64,000 bases of DNA from Bacillota bacterium. Its GTDB lineage: Bacteria; Bacillota; Desulfotomaculia; Desulfotomaculales; VENG01. The notes beneath the pieces were generated by a model. The model did no database searches, was not told the DNA's origin, and saw only the letters and a program-made list of their open reading frames with translations. Position 1 is the first letter of the stretch, and every line of letters starts with the position of its first letter. The stretch lies in NCBI GenBank assembly GCA_009711705.1, contig VENG01000008.1, positions 1-64,000 of the forward strand. The letters run 5' to 3'. The position numbers were made by a program, and so were the translations under genes. Positions 1 through 7,901 of this stretch are shown here, in pieces.

Positions 1-17
1 TAAAAATGAATATAAAA

Positions 18-115
18 AGTGGCTCAATATTTTCTCAGCGCTTTTCCAAAAGTGGCTCACTTTTTTATCAGCGTTAGTGGCTCAATATTTTCCTGGCGAG
101 TGGCTCACAATTCTC
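18..115. mobile_element. IS21-like terminal repeat cluster (element end only)
   Basis: Four direct copies of AGTGGCTCA plus a T-rich tail begin at 18, 51, 76 and 99. Three of them end in a CAGCG/TGGCG-like tail, with a unit length of about 23 bp. Multiple short repeats containing TGGCTCA at an element end are typical of IS21-family (istA/istB) insertion sequences. No transposase is inside the window, so the rest of the element would lie to the left or has been lost. The call rests on the repeat motif alone. Confidence 0.5.
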
Positions 116-265
116 TTGACAATCGCAGTTATGGGAATTATAGCTTTTTCTGTTGCTCTTCCATTATCTTTTAGTTCTTTAGCTTTTGCAATTATTGCAC
201 ATGGAAAATATGAGAATTTGGAAAAGAGAATAAAAGAGTTAGAAGCAAAAATCAATGAAGGTTAG
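77..265 (+). CDS. small membrane protein, 5' end fused to IS repeat
   Basis: This frame encodes one hydrophobic segment (residues about 10-42, rich in I, A, L, S and F) followed by a charged helix ending KRIKELEAKINEG, which looks like a short coiled coil. The GTG at 77 lies inside the IS-like repeat; an internal ATG at 131 would give 44 aa, but neither start has a clear ribosome site. The composition looks like real protein, so this may be the 3' part of a small membrane-protein gene whose original start was displaced by the insertion. No function is recognised. Confidence 0.35.
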   Translation: MAQYFPGEWLTILLTIAVMGIIAFSVALPLSFSSLAFAIIAHGKYENLEKRIKELEAKINEG

Positions 266-430
266 CATTTAATTATTATTATTGTTCAAGTAACGGGGGC
301 GATAGTTAAATTAACTACGCTACTGAACATTTGCTGTATGAGATTAGCCCTGGCTTCGTTGCATAGTTTCAACAAAGATGTGCAAGGCAAATGACGTATT
401 TTTTGCTTCACATTTCTCTATAAAATGCGT

Positions 431-466
431 CAGAGGTGCATCAAAAGTAGCACCTCTGATTTTTTA
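431..466 (+). terminator. Rho-independent terminator
   Basis: CAGAGGTGC (431-439) pairs perfectly with GCACCTCTG (450-458), followed by ATTTTTTATT. It would end transcription from the small ORF on the left. The stretch 266-430 before it holds no ORF I can support. Confidence 0.7.
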
Positions 467-493
467 TTAAAACATCAACAATAAACATTAACA

Positions 494-620
494 GAGTTTT
501 TCGAATGGCAAAAAAAGTAAGGAAAAAAAGCAGCCGGTAAGATTTTTATTACCTGATAAACCTGTTTTTGCCTTTGCGGGATTGTGGAGCTTATGGCAAA
601 CAAGCGGGAGGCCATATTAA
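494..620 (+). pseudogene. SRAP (HMCES/YedK-like) remnant
   Basis: One frame reads E-F-F-E-W-Q-K-K before a TAA. A second frame then gives RFLLPDKPVFAFAGLWSLW followed by TSGRPY and a stop. The combination of (G/E)FYEW and PVFAFAGLW is characteristic of the middle of SOS-response-associated peptidases, which form covalent adducts with abasic sites. The pieces are in different frames and the catalytic N-terminal Cys2 region and the C-terminal half are absent, so this is a degraded fragment. The rest of 266-729 shows no gene. Confidence 0.5.
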
Positions 621-729
621 ACGGAAAGGGTAGGGAAGTAGAATTAATATTATTGCATAGTTCAAGAGAAAATAGTCAGCAGGGGGAAGGGGAATTACCG
701 GCCATTTTTGGTTAAAGTGTAAGGAAGGG

Positions 730-990
730 ATGGTTATCAATAAAGAAACATTGGCTCAAATAGTTTCAGTAGTGGTGATAGTAAGTGCGATAGCTTTAGC
801 AGTAGCAACTATTGTGCCCGGTTTTTCAGCCGTTAGGAACTTTCTATTAGCCGTATTCGTGATAAGCGTTCACCTGCAACCTTGGTTTCGGGAGTCTAAT
901 TTATGGCTGCGTATATTAATAAGTCTTCAGGAGGCACTCCATCCACACAAGGTGAGTTTAAGAAAAAACATTCTTTTCCAGGTTTTATAG
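730..990 (+). CDS. hypothetical small membrane protein
   Basis: An 86-aa frame starts at ATG after AAGGAAGGG. Residues about 8-48 are strongly hydrophobic (two adjacent membrane spans possible), while the tail past residue 55 looks random and overlaps the next ORF by 88 bp. The N-terminal half may be genuine and the C-terminus frameshifted. No family is recognised. Confidence 0.3.
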   Translation: MVINKETLAQIVSVVVIVSAIALAVATIVPGFSAVRNFLLAVFVISVHLQPWFRESNLWLRILISLQEALHPHKVSLRKNILFQVL

Positions 991-1205
991 AAGAATTCTT
1001 ACGCTTAAATCTTTTCTGGTTAAGAATAATGAGTGAGCATGCCCTGTTTATCAAACTGGGATTGCCCTGTGAAGAAGTGGCGTTGCGTTCAGAAGCTGAG
1101 CAATTGCAAAAAGAATTTGCCCGCCTGCTTAATGAGGCTCAGCAAATAGCAAAAAACCCGACAAAAAATGAAGTGTTTAGGTTAAACCGAGAGATATGGG
1201 AGTAG
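903..1205 (+). pseudogene. truncated DUF2935 protein
   Basis: A GGGAG site precedes the ATG by 8 nt. The 100-aa product contains FIEEFLRLNLFWLRIMSEHA, the opening helix of DUF2935, a four-helix-bundle family (often about 130-270 aa) common in Clostridia and possibly metal-binding. The reading frame stops (TAG) after NREIWE, about one third into the expected fold, and I see no continuation downstream. It is therefore probably a 3'-truncated gene, although a short product could still be made. Confidence 0.6.
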
Positions 1206-1267
1206 CGCTACCTGGATGACCTATCCAAATGTAAATGGCTCCCCCAAGGCAGGCCCGTGGAGGTCCT

Positions 1268-1339
1268 ATGATTATTAACGTTGTCATCGCTGTCGCGGCT
1301 GCGGCGGCAGCTGCACGTCAACGCGCTTCCGTGCAGTAA
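1268..1339 (+). CDS. 23-aa hydrophobic micro-ORF
   Basis: ATG lies 1 nt after a GGAGGTCC-type ribosome site. The product starts MIINVVIAV, continues with a run of seven alanines, and ends RQRASVQ. The strong Shine-Dalgarno sequence and the membrane-like alanine-rich helix suggest a translated micropeptide, but there is no homology evidence. It may simply be leader sequence for the MFS gene downstream. Confidence 0.3.
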   Translation: MIINVVIAVAAAAAAARQRASVQ

Positions 1340-1347
1340 GACATTAT

Positions 1348-1479
1348 ATGCTAATATTAGACAAAGTAGAAGGATTGTCCCTGTTTTTTATTGAAGATAA
1401 AAGCTATGCTTTAATGTACAATAACTTTGCTGACTTTTACGGCATAGCGGGAGTGGACATTTTTGGGACAGAATTATAA
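1348..1479 (+). CDS. 43-aa ORF overlapping the MFS start
   Basis: The frame runs from ATG to TAA and encodes a protein starting MLILDKVEGLSLFFIEDKSY and ending DIFGTEL. It overlaps the first 17 nt of the MFS gene in another frame, so the two could be translationally coupled. No clear ribosome site is visible. Amino-acid composition is protein-like but no family is recognised. Confidence 0.25.
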   Translation: MLILDKVEGLSLFFIEDKSYALMYNNFADFYGIAGVDIFGTEL

Positions 1480-2617
1480 ATTTTTGCGTGACCTGGCTTT
1501 AATTTTTTTTGGCGCTTTTTTTGTTTTTATCAACTTTTATACATCCATGACAGTAATTCCCCTCTACGTGATTGAAATGGGCGGGGATGAATTTTTTTCG
1601 GGCCTGCAGGGTACTGTTTTTTTTATTTCCGGGGTGATTTTGCGTTTGTACTTTGGGCCCATGGCAGATAAAAAGGGTAGAAAAGTGCCCCTTTTAATAG
1701 GGGCTTTTGTTTTTGCCACTACTCCTTTACTGTTATTAATGGTTTCCAGCTACTGGATGTTTATTCCCATCCGAATTTACCAAGGGATCGGCCTGGCCGC
1801 TTTTTTGTCCAGCAGCAGCTCATTTGTAGCGGACATTGTACCCAGAGAAAGACTGGGGACTTATGTTGGGGCTTACCGTTTGGTGATTACGCTGGCTCTG
1901 TTGACCGGGCCGGCTGCCGCGCAGCTTGTGATCAATAATTATGGTTTTTCTGCGTGTTTTGTACTCACCTTCTTAACTGGGTTTTTGGCAGTGATTTTAA
2001 TTGCCTTAATCAATGCTTCACCGCTGCCGGGAAGTGAGGAGACAAGTACCTATAAAAATATGCTTTTGGCACTGCAAGATAAGACACTTTGGCCCATTTA
2101 CGGCGGGGTTTTTTTATTGTCCCTGGGATACGGTGGCATTTTAAATTTCGCAACCGTTTACATTTCTCAGGTAACAGATGTACTTAATCCTGCCATTTAC
2201 TTTACATATTTCGCCTTAGCAGGTATTGCAGCCAACCTTACTATGGGTTATATTTCCGATCGCCTGGGCCGCAAGGCTGTGGTATGGCCGTCGGTGATGA
2301 TGCTGGCGGTGGGGTGCGGCTCTCTGTATTTCCTTCCCGGAAATCCAGGTATTCTTATTTTAAGCAGCTGTCTGGCCGGAATAGGCTTTTCCGGCGGCAT
2401 TGCGGCCCTGGTGGCCTGGCTGGTGGATAAAGCGGAAGAGAAAATCCGGGCCACGGTACTGTCGGTCCAGGAAAGCTGCATTGATTCGGCCATTGCGCTG
2501 GGCTCGCTTTTGATTGGCATCACCGGCGCCATGGTGGGATTGCCACTTTCCTTTGCTGTGGTAGGTGCCATTACGTTTGTTGGAGCATTGACCCTTGCGT
2601 TAACCAAAGCATCTTAA
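1463..2617 (+). CDS. major facilitator superfamily transporter
   Basis: A 384-aa polytopic protein with about 12 membrane segments. The first loop 2-3 motif reads GPMADKKGRK and the repeat in the second half reads GYISDRLGRK, the two copies of MFS motif A. Length and topology fit drug- or sugar-efflux MFS proteins; the substrate cannot be assigned. The start is TTG at 1463 behind GCGGGAGTGG. No partner gene is adjacent, since the neighbour to the right is on the opposite strand. Confidence 0.85.
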   Translation: MGQNYKFLRDLALIFFGAFFVFINFYTSMTVIPLYVIEMGGDEFFSGLQGTVFFISGVILRLYFGPMADKKGRKVPLLIGAFVFATTPLLLLMVSSYWMFIPIRIYQGIGLAAFLSSSSSFVADIVPRERLGTYVGAYRLVITLALLTGPAAAQLVINNYGFSACFVLTFLTGFLAVILIALINASPLPGSEETSTYKNMLLALQDKTLWPIYGGVFLLSLGYGGILNFATVYISQVTDVLNPAIYFTYFALAGIAANLTMGYISDRLGRKAVVWPSVMMLAVGCGSLYFLPGNPGILILSSCLAGIGFSGGIAALVAWLVDKAEEKIRATVLSVQESCIDSAIALGSLLIGITGAMVGLPLSFAVVGAITFVGALTLALTKAS

Positions 2618-2667
2618 TATTGCAGCTGAACGGGCATTCCCAAAAGACATTGATGAGTGAACATGCT

Positions 2668-3246
2668 TTAAAGTTCTATACTCTGTAATATCTGAAACCG
2701 GGTTAAGAAGGAATCTTTAGCATCATCCGGTTTGAGTGCATTTATCGTTACCTGGTTAGTTGGTGGGTACGGTAGTCCCCAGTTGTTAAACGGCATTAAT
2801 GTGGATGCTTCGGCAGCCAGTACCTTTACATCTATTTCTTCAATTAACTGTTTTTCATCCTCAGAAGGTTCGGCAATAGAAAAGGCACCGAATATAACTT
2901 GCTGCACCTGGTCTTCTATTTCATTAAAATTATGCACGTAAGGTTTTACGGGCCTGGATACATCGGAAATATACGCCTCAGCTGCATCGTGCAGCAGTGC
3001 CAGCAGTTCCATTCTACGGCCTAGCCCTTGTTTCAGCGCCAGTTCACTGCACAGCAAAGAGTGTTCGGCCACACTGTAAAAACAATTACAGTGGCCGTTA
3101 AAGCGGCAGAGTAAAGAAAGGGCGTGGGCTATATCTTCAATGCAAACATCTTCCGCACGCGGGTCCAGTGGCCAGAATTGCCTTCCGGTAAAGGTTTCAA
3201 TCCAATCTTCATTTCTTTCATTGTTTTTTTGATAAATATCTACCAT
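2668..3246 (-). CDS. HD-domain phosphohydrolase, YfbR-like
   Basis: The 192-aa product carries the HD signature: H at SVAEHS, then the LALLHDAAEAYISDVSRP core and a later conserved Asp (IDVKVLAAE). The N-terminus GRQFWPLDPR is typical of a group related to 5'-deoxynucleotidase YfbR/YedJ, metal-dependent enzymes that hydrolyse nucleotides. It follows asnS on the same strand but is separated from it by a terminator-like hairpin, so it is probably expressed separately. The exact substrate is not known from sequence. Confidence 0.8.
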   Translation of the reverse strand: MVDIYQKNNERNEDWIETFTGRQFWPLDPRAEDVCIEDIAHALSLLCRFNGHCNCFYSVAEHSLLCSELALKQGLGRRMELLALLHDAAEAYISDVSRPVKPYVHNFNEIEDQVQQVIFGAFSIAEPSEDEKQLIEEIDVKVLAAEASTLMPFNNWGLPYPPTNQVTINALKPDDAKDSFLTRFQILQSIEL

Positions 3247-3275
3247 ATTAACACTCCAGTTTGATTGATAAGTAT

Positions 3276-3300
3276 AAAAAGGGGGATTGTCCCCCTTTTT
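3276..3300 (-). terminator. perfect hairpin terminator after asnS
   Basis: AAAAAGGGGGA and TCCCCCTTTTT form an 11-bp perfect stem with a 3-nt loop. It is symmetric, so it could act on either strand. The same element recurs at 18717-18743 with one loop base changed. Confidence 0.75.
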
Positions 3301-3319
3301 ATATGTGTGCTATTAAAAA

Positions 3320-4612
3320 TTATGGCCTGATGCGGTAAAGCATACGCGGGAACGGTATTGCTTCCCTGATGTGTTCCAGGCCGCAGATCCAGGCCACAGT
3401 TCTTTCGATCCCCAGGCCGAAACCGGAGTGGGGAACCGATCCGTAGCGCCTCAGGTCCGTGTACCATGCAAATTCTTCTTCCGGCAGGTTGTGCTCTTTA
3501 ATCCGCTGCTGTAGTGGCTCCAGCTCATCAAGCCTTTGCCCGCCGCCTATTATTTCTCCGTAGCCTTCGGAGGCTAAAAGGTCGGCCCCTAAAACCACCC
3601 TGGACTCACTGGGGTCAGGTTTCATGTAAAAGGCTTTTATATCTGCGGGGAACCTGTGAACAAAGACCGGTGACTCATAATGATCGGAAAGCAACGTTTC
3701 TTGGGGGGCACCGAAATCTTCTCCCCACTGGAAATCTTCCCCGCTGTTCTGCAGTATTTTTACGGCCTCGGTGTAGCTAAGGCGGGGAAATGGCAGTGTC
3801 ACCGCTTCCAATTTAGATATATCCCTTTTCAAGGTGTTCAGGTCCAGTCGATTTCTTTCAAGAACTCTCTGTATAATATAATAAACCAATTCTTCCTGTA
3901 CTTTCAAATTTTCCTCAAAGTCACAATAGGCCATTTCCGCCTCGACCATCCAGAATTCCAACAGGTGCCTTCTTGTTTTGGATTTTTCAGCCCGGAAGAC
4001 CGGACCGAAATTATAAACACGCCCTAAAGCCATGGCAGTGGCCTCGCTGTAAAGCTGCCCGGTCTGAGCAAGGTATGCCTTTTCTCCGTGATAATCTATT
4101 TCAAAGAGGTTGGTGGTACCCTCTGCGGCCAGGGAGGTGATAATGGGGGAGTCAGCCAGAATAAAGTCCCGCTGGTAAAAGAAGTCCCGTATGGCCTGTT
4201 CAATTTCCGAGCGGATGCGCAAAATAGATGCCTGTCGTGGTCCGCGGATCCAAAGGTGCCTCCTGTCGGCCAGGAAATCAACACCGTGTTTTTTAAGGGT
4301 GATGGGGTAGTCCTCAGAGTCGCCCACCACTTCCAGGCCGGTAACAGTAAGTTCGTACCCACTGGGTGCTCTGGGCTCTTCCCGTACAAAACCTCTTACC
4401 CGGATAGAAGACTCCTGGGTAACCTCACCGGCCAGCTCAAAAAGCTCCGGGTCCGTTTCCTGTTTGGCCATAACTCCTTGCACCTGGCCGCTGCCGTCCC
4501 TGACAATAACGAACCTTATTTTCCCGGACGAACGCTTATTAAATAACCAGCCCTCAATTTGTATTTCCTGGTTAACGTGTTTGCCAAGGTGTTTTATCAA
4601 TACAGTTTCCAA
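3320..4612 (-). CDS. asnS: asparaginyl-tRNA synthetase
   Basis: Charges tRNA-Asn with asparagine. The 430-aa protein has an N-terminal OB-fold anticodon-binding domain (about residues 10-100) and a class II catalytic core. Motif 2 ([16 protein letters not shown]) and motif 3 ([16 protein letters not shown]) are present, and the C-terminus ends [11 protein letters not shown] as in bacterial AsnRS rather than AspRS. The start is TTG at 4612 after GGGGTG. No T-box leader is visible in the short upstream gap. The length is normal for the family. Confidence 0.95.
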   Translation of the reverse strand: METVLIKHLGKHVNQEIQIEGWLFNKRSSGKIRFVIVRDGSGQVQGVMAKQETDPELFELAGEVTQESSIRVRGFVREEPRAPSGYELTVTGLEVVGDSEDYPITLKKHGVDFLADRRHLWIRGPRQASILRIRSEIEQAIRDFFYQRDFILADSPIITSLAAEGTTNLFEIDYHGEKAYLAQTGQLYSEATAMALGRVYNFGPVFRAEKSKTRRHLLEFWMVEAEMAYCDFEENLKVQEELVYYIIQRVLERNRLDLNTLKRDISKLEAVTLPFPRLSYTEAVKILQNSGEDFQWGEDFGAPQETLLSDHYESPVFVHRFPADIKAFYMKPDPSESRVVLGADLLASEGYGEIIGGGQRLDELEPLQQRIKEHNLPEEEFAWYTDLRRYGSVPHSGFGLGIERTVAWICGLEHIREAIPFPRMLYRIRP

Positions 4613-4640
4613 AAATAATCACCCCGTCATTTGATTTATC

Positions 4641-5231
4641 TTATTCTATGAATATTTGTTCTGCCTTAAACTCTTCTTCCAAAAGATTAACAATTTGCGA
4701 CCATGAATCTACTCGCCGCACTAAATCTGGAATTTTTCCCCGGTTATAGGTAGCATTTAAAAGGTAGACGGGAATACCGCAGGAACTTACTTGTTCTGCG
4801 TTTTCTAACGAATCTTCAATGAATAATTGCACACACTCTTCCAGGCAGGTCTTGCGCTTATCATGTTCTCCCAGCAGTATGACCCGGTCGTGCTTTATAC
4901 CATGTTTTCGTAGCCAATCCACGGTGTTCGGGTAAAAATCTGTGGTGCGCGCGGAAATGATGGTTATTCGGCATCTTTCTTTGAGCTTATGTATTGCTTC
5001 TACTGACCCTTGCACCGGTTCTGCCGCTTTAATCAGCCGCAGTTCGCGCTCTGCTATGAACTGGTATAATTGCGGCCTGTCAATGTTATAAGCTTTTTCA
5101 GGGGTGATATGATAAAAGTCATTGACGGTGTATGTTTTATCAAAGTAAGCATTCAGTTCGGAAATTATCAAGGGTTGTGTGTTGGCGATAACTCCGTCAA
5201 TATCAATGCCTAAAGAAAATTTTTTAGTCAT
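4641..5231 (-). CDS. HAD-family 5'(3')-deoxyribonucleotidase-like protein
   Basis: The N-terminus holds the HAD nucleophile motif GIDIDGVIANT (DxDG), motif II is IISART, and motif III/IV appears at KRKT with FIEDSLENA. This is the NT5C/YqfW-like group of small HAD phosphatases that act on nucleotides. I chose ATG 5231, which sits about 10 nt after GGAGGT; an in-frame GTG at 5252 would add MSEVRCI. It overlaps or abuts the acetyltransferase upstream, so the two are probably cotranscribed. About 196 aa. Confidence 0.75.
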   Translation of the reverse strand: MTKKFSLGIDIDGVIANTQPLIISELNAYFDKTYTVNDFYHITPEKAYNIDRPQLYQFIAERELRLIKAAEPVQGSVEAIHKLKERCRITIISARTTDFYPNTVDWLRKHGIKHDRVILLGEHDKRKTCLEECVQLFIEDSLENAEQVSSCGIPVYLLNATYNRGKIPDLVRRVDSWSQIVNLLEEEFKAEQIFIE

Positions 5232-5238
5232 TATGCAC

Positions 5239-5733
5239 CTAACCTCCGACACTCAATCCCACTATTACCACATCCCTGGGTATTTCGTCCATCATGGTAA
5301 CCGCTGGTAATCGTCCCAGTTGTTCAAAGCCCATCCCTTTAAATAATGTTAGGCTCGGTGTATTATGTGCAAAAATGAAGCCCAAAAGGTTCATAAGGCC
5401 CAGTGCCGGACTGTGTTCAACTGCCATTTTCAGCATGTGCCTTCCTATTCCTTTTCGGCGGTAATCCATTGCCACATAAAGGCTGATTTCAGCCGTCACA
5501 TCATAAGCGGGCTTGGCACGAAAGGCCTGGAAACTAAGCCACCCGGCAACCTCACCGTCCACTTCCGCCACCCACAAGGGGTGTTTACCGGGGCTGTGTT
5601 CGTGAAACCAGGCTCTGCGGCTTTCTACTGAAACCGGCTCTGTGTCCGCGGTAACCATTCGGGATGGCACTGTGGCATTATAGATTTCCACTATGGAGGG
5701 CAAATCGATTTCTGAAGCGTTACGAATAAACAC
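5239..5733 (-). CDS. GNAT-family N-acetyltransferase (Pat/Bar-like)
   Basis: A 164-aa acetyltransferase starting MFIRNASEIDLPSIVEIYN, with the acetyl-CoA binding motif YRRKGIGRHMLKMAVE (Q/R-x-x-G-x-G/A) at about residues 97-112 and FAHNTPSLTLFKGMGFEQLG near the C-terminus. These match the phosphinothricin acetyltransferase-like subgroup, which N-acetylates small amino compounds. The substrate here is not known. It heads a two-gene unit with the HAD phosphatase. Confidence 0.8.
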   Translation of the reverse strand: MFIRNASEIDLPSIVEIYNATVPSRMVTADTEPVSVESRRAWFHEHSPGKHPLWVAEVDGEVAGWLSFQAFRAKPAYDVTAEISLYVAMDYRRKGIGRHMLKMAVEHSPALGLMNLLGFIFAHNTPSLTLFKGMGFEQLGRLPAVTMMDEIPRDVVIVGLSVGG

Positions 5734-5939
5734 AAGTGGGACCTTCCTTTATTTCCTAATAATAGTATATCGTTTTAATTTTCTCTTTCCTTATGTATAT
5801 TCCTGCAAAAAGTGCTCCCGGTTAAGCAGGCAAATAATTTGGTGCCCAACTTATACTAGGCATTTAAGGTATGTACCTTCCCATATTATTTAATAGAGTA
5901 CTAAGTCCTAATTAATTACGGGTATGGGGGTGCCGTCAA

Positions 5940-6224
5940 ATGGCAAGGGGTATCAGGGCGAGACACCAGGATGTTGTCATATCCGATCACGCGTGGCAGA
6001 GATGGACTGAAAGGGCAGGGAGCAAAATCAAGCGCAAAAAGCTGGCCAAAAACATTAGAAGGAAATTGACCACTGCGGTACAGGGCACAGGGATGTACCT
6101 GGATAAAACAGGGGCTGGCTGGCTAGAAATATCCCCGTGGCTGTGGGCAGCAGTACGTTTAACCAATCACGGCTGGCTGGTTACCACCTTTATTAATTGG
6201 AAGCATAAAAAAGAAGCAGGGTAA
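5940..6224 (+). CDS. hypothetical basic protein, 94 aa
   Basis: Small, very basic protein with segments VVISDHAWQRWTER and GWLVTTFINWKHKKEAG. The pattern of a basic helix followed by a short strand-rich tail is reminiscent of small RNA-binding or toxin-like folds, but I do not recognise a family. ATG 5940 follows GGGTATGGGGG. It stands alone between divergent units; the 5734-5939 gap upstream has no other gene. Confidence 0.5.
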   Translation: MARGIRARHQDVVISDHAWQRWTERAGSKIKRKKLAKNIRRKLTTAVQGTGMYLDKTGAGWLEISPWLWAAVRLTNHGWLVTTFINWKHKKEAG

Positions 6225-6307
6225 TGCCATTTTATTCATCGTTTGTTTTCTTGCCGATTGGGAACTATAACTGCAAGTAGTTTTGCTCTAAAACTAAAAC
6301 GGAGGTG

Positions 6308-6493
6308 ATGGCAATATTTAATAATCAAGATTTATCTAGATCGGATTTAACTATGCTCACCATGGTATCCATCGGATTAACCATTCCCTTTATTTTTTAC
6401 GCCAAGGATATAGCAAAGTCACTGCGCATAGTTGCTGAATCTCAAGTGCGCCGGCCGTTATCCCAAAGAAGACCCTTCAGAACAACAAGGTAA
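6308..6493 (+). CDS. hypothetical single-span membrane protein
   Basis: A product of about 61 aa with one membrane segment (LTMVSIGLTIPFIFYA) and a basic C-terminus (RRPLSQRRPFRTTR). A perfect GGAGGTG at 6301-6307 directly abuts the ATG at 6308, which is too close for normal initiation. In-frame ATA at 6314 would have ideal spacing. No family is recognised. Confidence 0.45.
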   Translation: MAIFNNQDLSRSDLTMLTMVSIGLTIPFIFYAKDIAKSLRIVAESQVRRPLSQRRPFRTTR

Positions 6494-6617
6494 AAGAAAA
6501 TTAAACCGCCCTGCGCTGGTCGTGGGGCTTTCGTTTGTATTCCGGCAGGAAAGGAATACCACCTGTCGAAATCTTTGGGATACCGTTTACGGAAATTAAA
6601 CAGCCGGGGGGAAAAAT

Positions 6618-7901
6618 GTGAGTGAAGGTTTTTCTTTTATCCACGCGGGGGATTTGCACTTGGACAGCCCTTTTCGTGGTTTTGAACATATAAGCGACAT
6701 TGATGAGCCCATTAAGGAAAATATACTACGCCGCCTGCGTAACTGTACCTTTGCTGCCCTGGAAAACATTGTAGATGCATGTATTGAGTATGAAGTTGAT
6801 TTCCTGGTGCTCTCGGGTGATATTTATGACCTGGTTGACCGCAGTATAAGAGCGGAACTGCGTTTCCGCAATGCCATAGAAAGGCTTGCCGATCGAGGGA
6901 TTCCGGTCTTTGCGGTGCATGGCAATCATGATTTTGATAATGGAATCAGGGCCCGGCTTACCTGGCCTGAAAATGTTCATTTTTTCAGCCCAGGAGAAGT
7001 GGAATACAGGGAGGTAATACGCCAGGGCAAAGAGATTGCCAGGATATACGGTATCAGTTATCCCAGGCGGGACGTCACTGAAAATTATGCCGCCAAATTT
7101 AAGCGACACCAGAACGCTCCATTTGCCATCGGAGTTTTGCACTGCAATGTGGGGGGGGTACCCGAGCATGAAAATTATTCTCCGTGCCAGGTGAGTGACC
7201 TGGTGCAGTCGGGGATGGATTACTGGGCACTGGGGCATGTTCATTCCCATCGGGTTTTAAAGGACAGCCCGTGCATTGTTTATGCGGGTAGCCCGCAGGG
7301 GCGCAATCCCCGGGAAACGGGAGATAAGGGGTGCTGCATGGTAAATGTCTCGGAGAATGGTCTTATTGACCTCCAGTTTTTGGCTGTTGACGATGTCAGG
7401 TGGACTGAGACCCGGATTTCCATAGATAATATACAGAGTGAAGGCGAACTAATAACTCAGTTGGATAATCAATTAACCGGCATCCGATCCATCCATAACA
7501 AAAAGTCGGTGGTAACGCGGATTATACTCACCGGCCGGGGCCCATTGCACCGAAAGCTGCAAAGCGGGGCTCTGGCTGATATCCTGGAAGAACTGCGCCT
7601 GCGCCTTGCAGGGGAAGAGGGTGATTTTATTTGGCCGGAGTCAATTAAATGTACTACCGGGATCCCGCTGGATAAAGAAGCACTGCGAAAGGGAGAGACC
7701 CTGCTGGCCGATCTACTGGCTTTGCGCGGCAGGGCAGATAAGGATGAAACGCTGCGGTCAATGCTGCGGGAAAGTCTTGCCCCCCTTGAAGACAGGACAG
7801 GCAGTTATGTTTCACCTCTCAGTGAGAATGAATTGGACCTGCTGCTGGAAGTTGCCGAAGATTTGGCCATCGATCTTCTCTGGGAGGATGATCAGTTGTG
7901 A
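6618..7901 (+). CDS. yhaO: metallophosphoesterase DNA exonuclease, YhaO/SbcD-like
   Basis: The 427-aa protein has the calcineurin-like metallophosphoesterase motifs FIHAGDLHLDSP, LVLSGDIYD, VHGNHDFD and, further on, the H-x-H of LGHVHSHRV. This is the nuclease subunit of SbcDC/Mre11-Rad50-type complexes, expected to process DNA ends. The start is GTG 6618 behind GGGGGG; the nearby ATG (6616) reads straight into TGA. It overlaps the ATPase gene downstream by 4 nt, indicating tight coupling. Confidence 0.88.
   Translation: MSEGFSFIHAGDLHLDSPFRGFEHISDIDEPIKENILRRLRNCTFAALENIVDACIEYEVDFLVLSGDIYDLVDRSIRAELRFRNAIERLADRGIPVFAVHGNHDFDNGIRARLTWPENVHFFSPGEVEYREVIRQGKEIARIYGISYPRRDVTENYAAKFKRHQNAPFAIGVLHCNVGGVPEHENYSPCQVSDLVQSGMDYWALGHVHSHRVLKDSPCIVYAGSPQGRNPRETGDKGCCMVNVSENGLIDLQFLAVDDVRWTETRISIDNIQSEGELITQLDNQLTGIRSIHNKKSVVTRIILTGRGPLHRKLQSGALADILEELRLRLAGEEGDFIWPESIKCTTGIPLDKEALRKGETLLADLLALRGRADKDETLRSMLRESLAPLEDRTGSYVSPLSENELDLLLEVAEDLAIDLLWEDDQL

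Noticed and set aside
1203..1205. Stop in the DUF2935 gene as a recoded codon
   Set aside because: The stop is TAG, not TGA, and no DUF2935 sequence continues after it in that frame.
2248..2607. Antisense ORF within the MFS gene (and similar long antisense ORFs in yhaN, tadA, tadB, tadC, fakA and wbp genes)
   Set aside because: They are shadows of strongly supported genes, with low-complexity Ser/Arg/Pro-rich translations and no ribosome sites.
4613..4640. T-box leader for asnS
   Set aside because: The space between asnS and its upstream neighbour is only about 28 nt, too short for a T-box.
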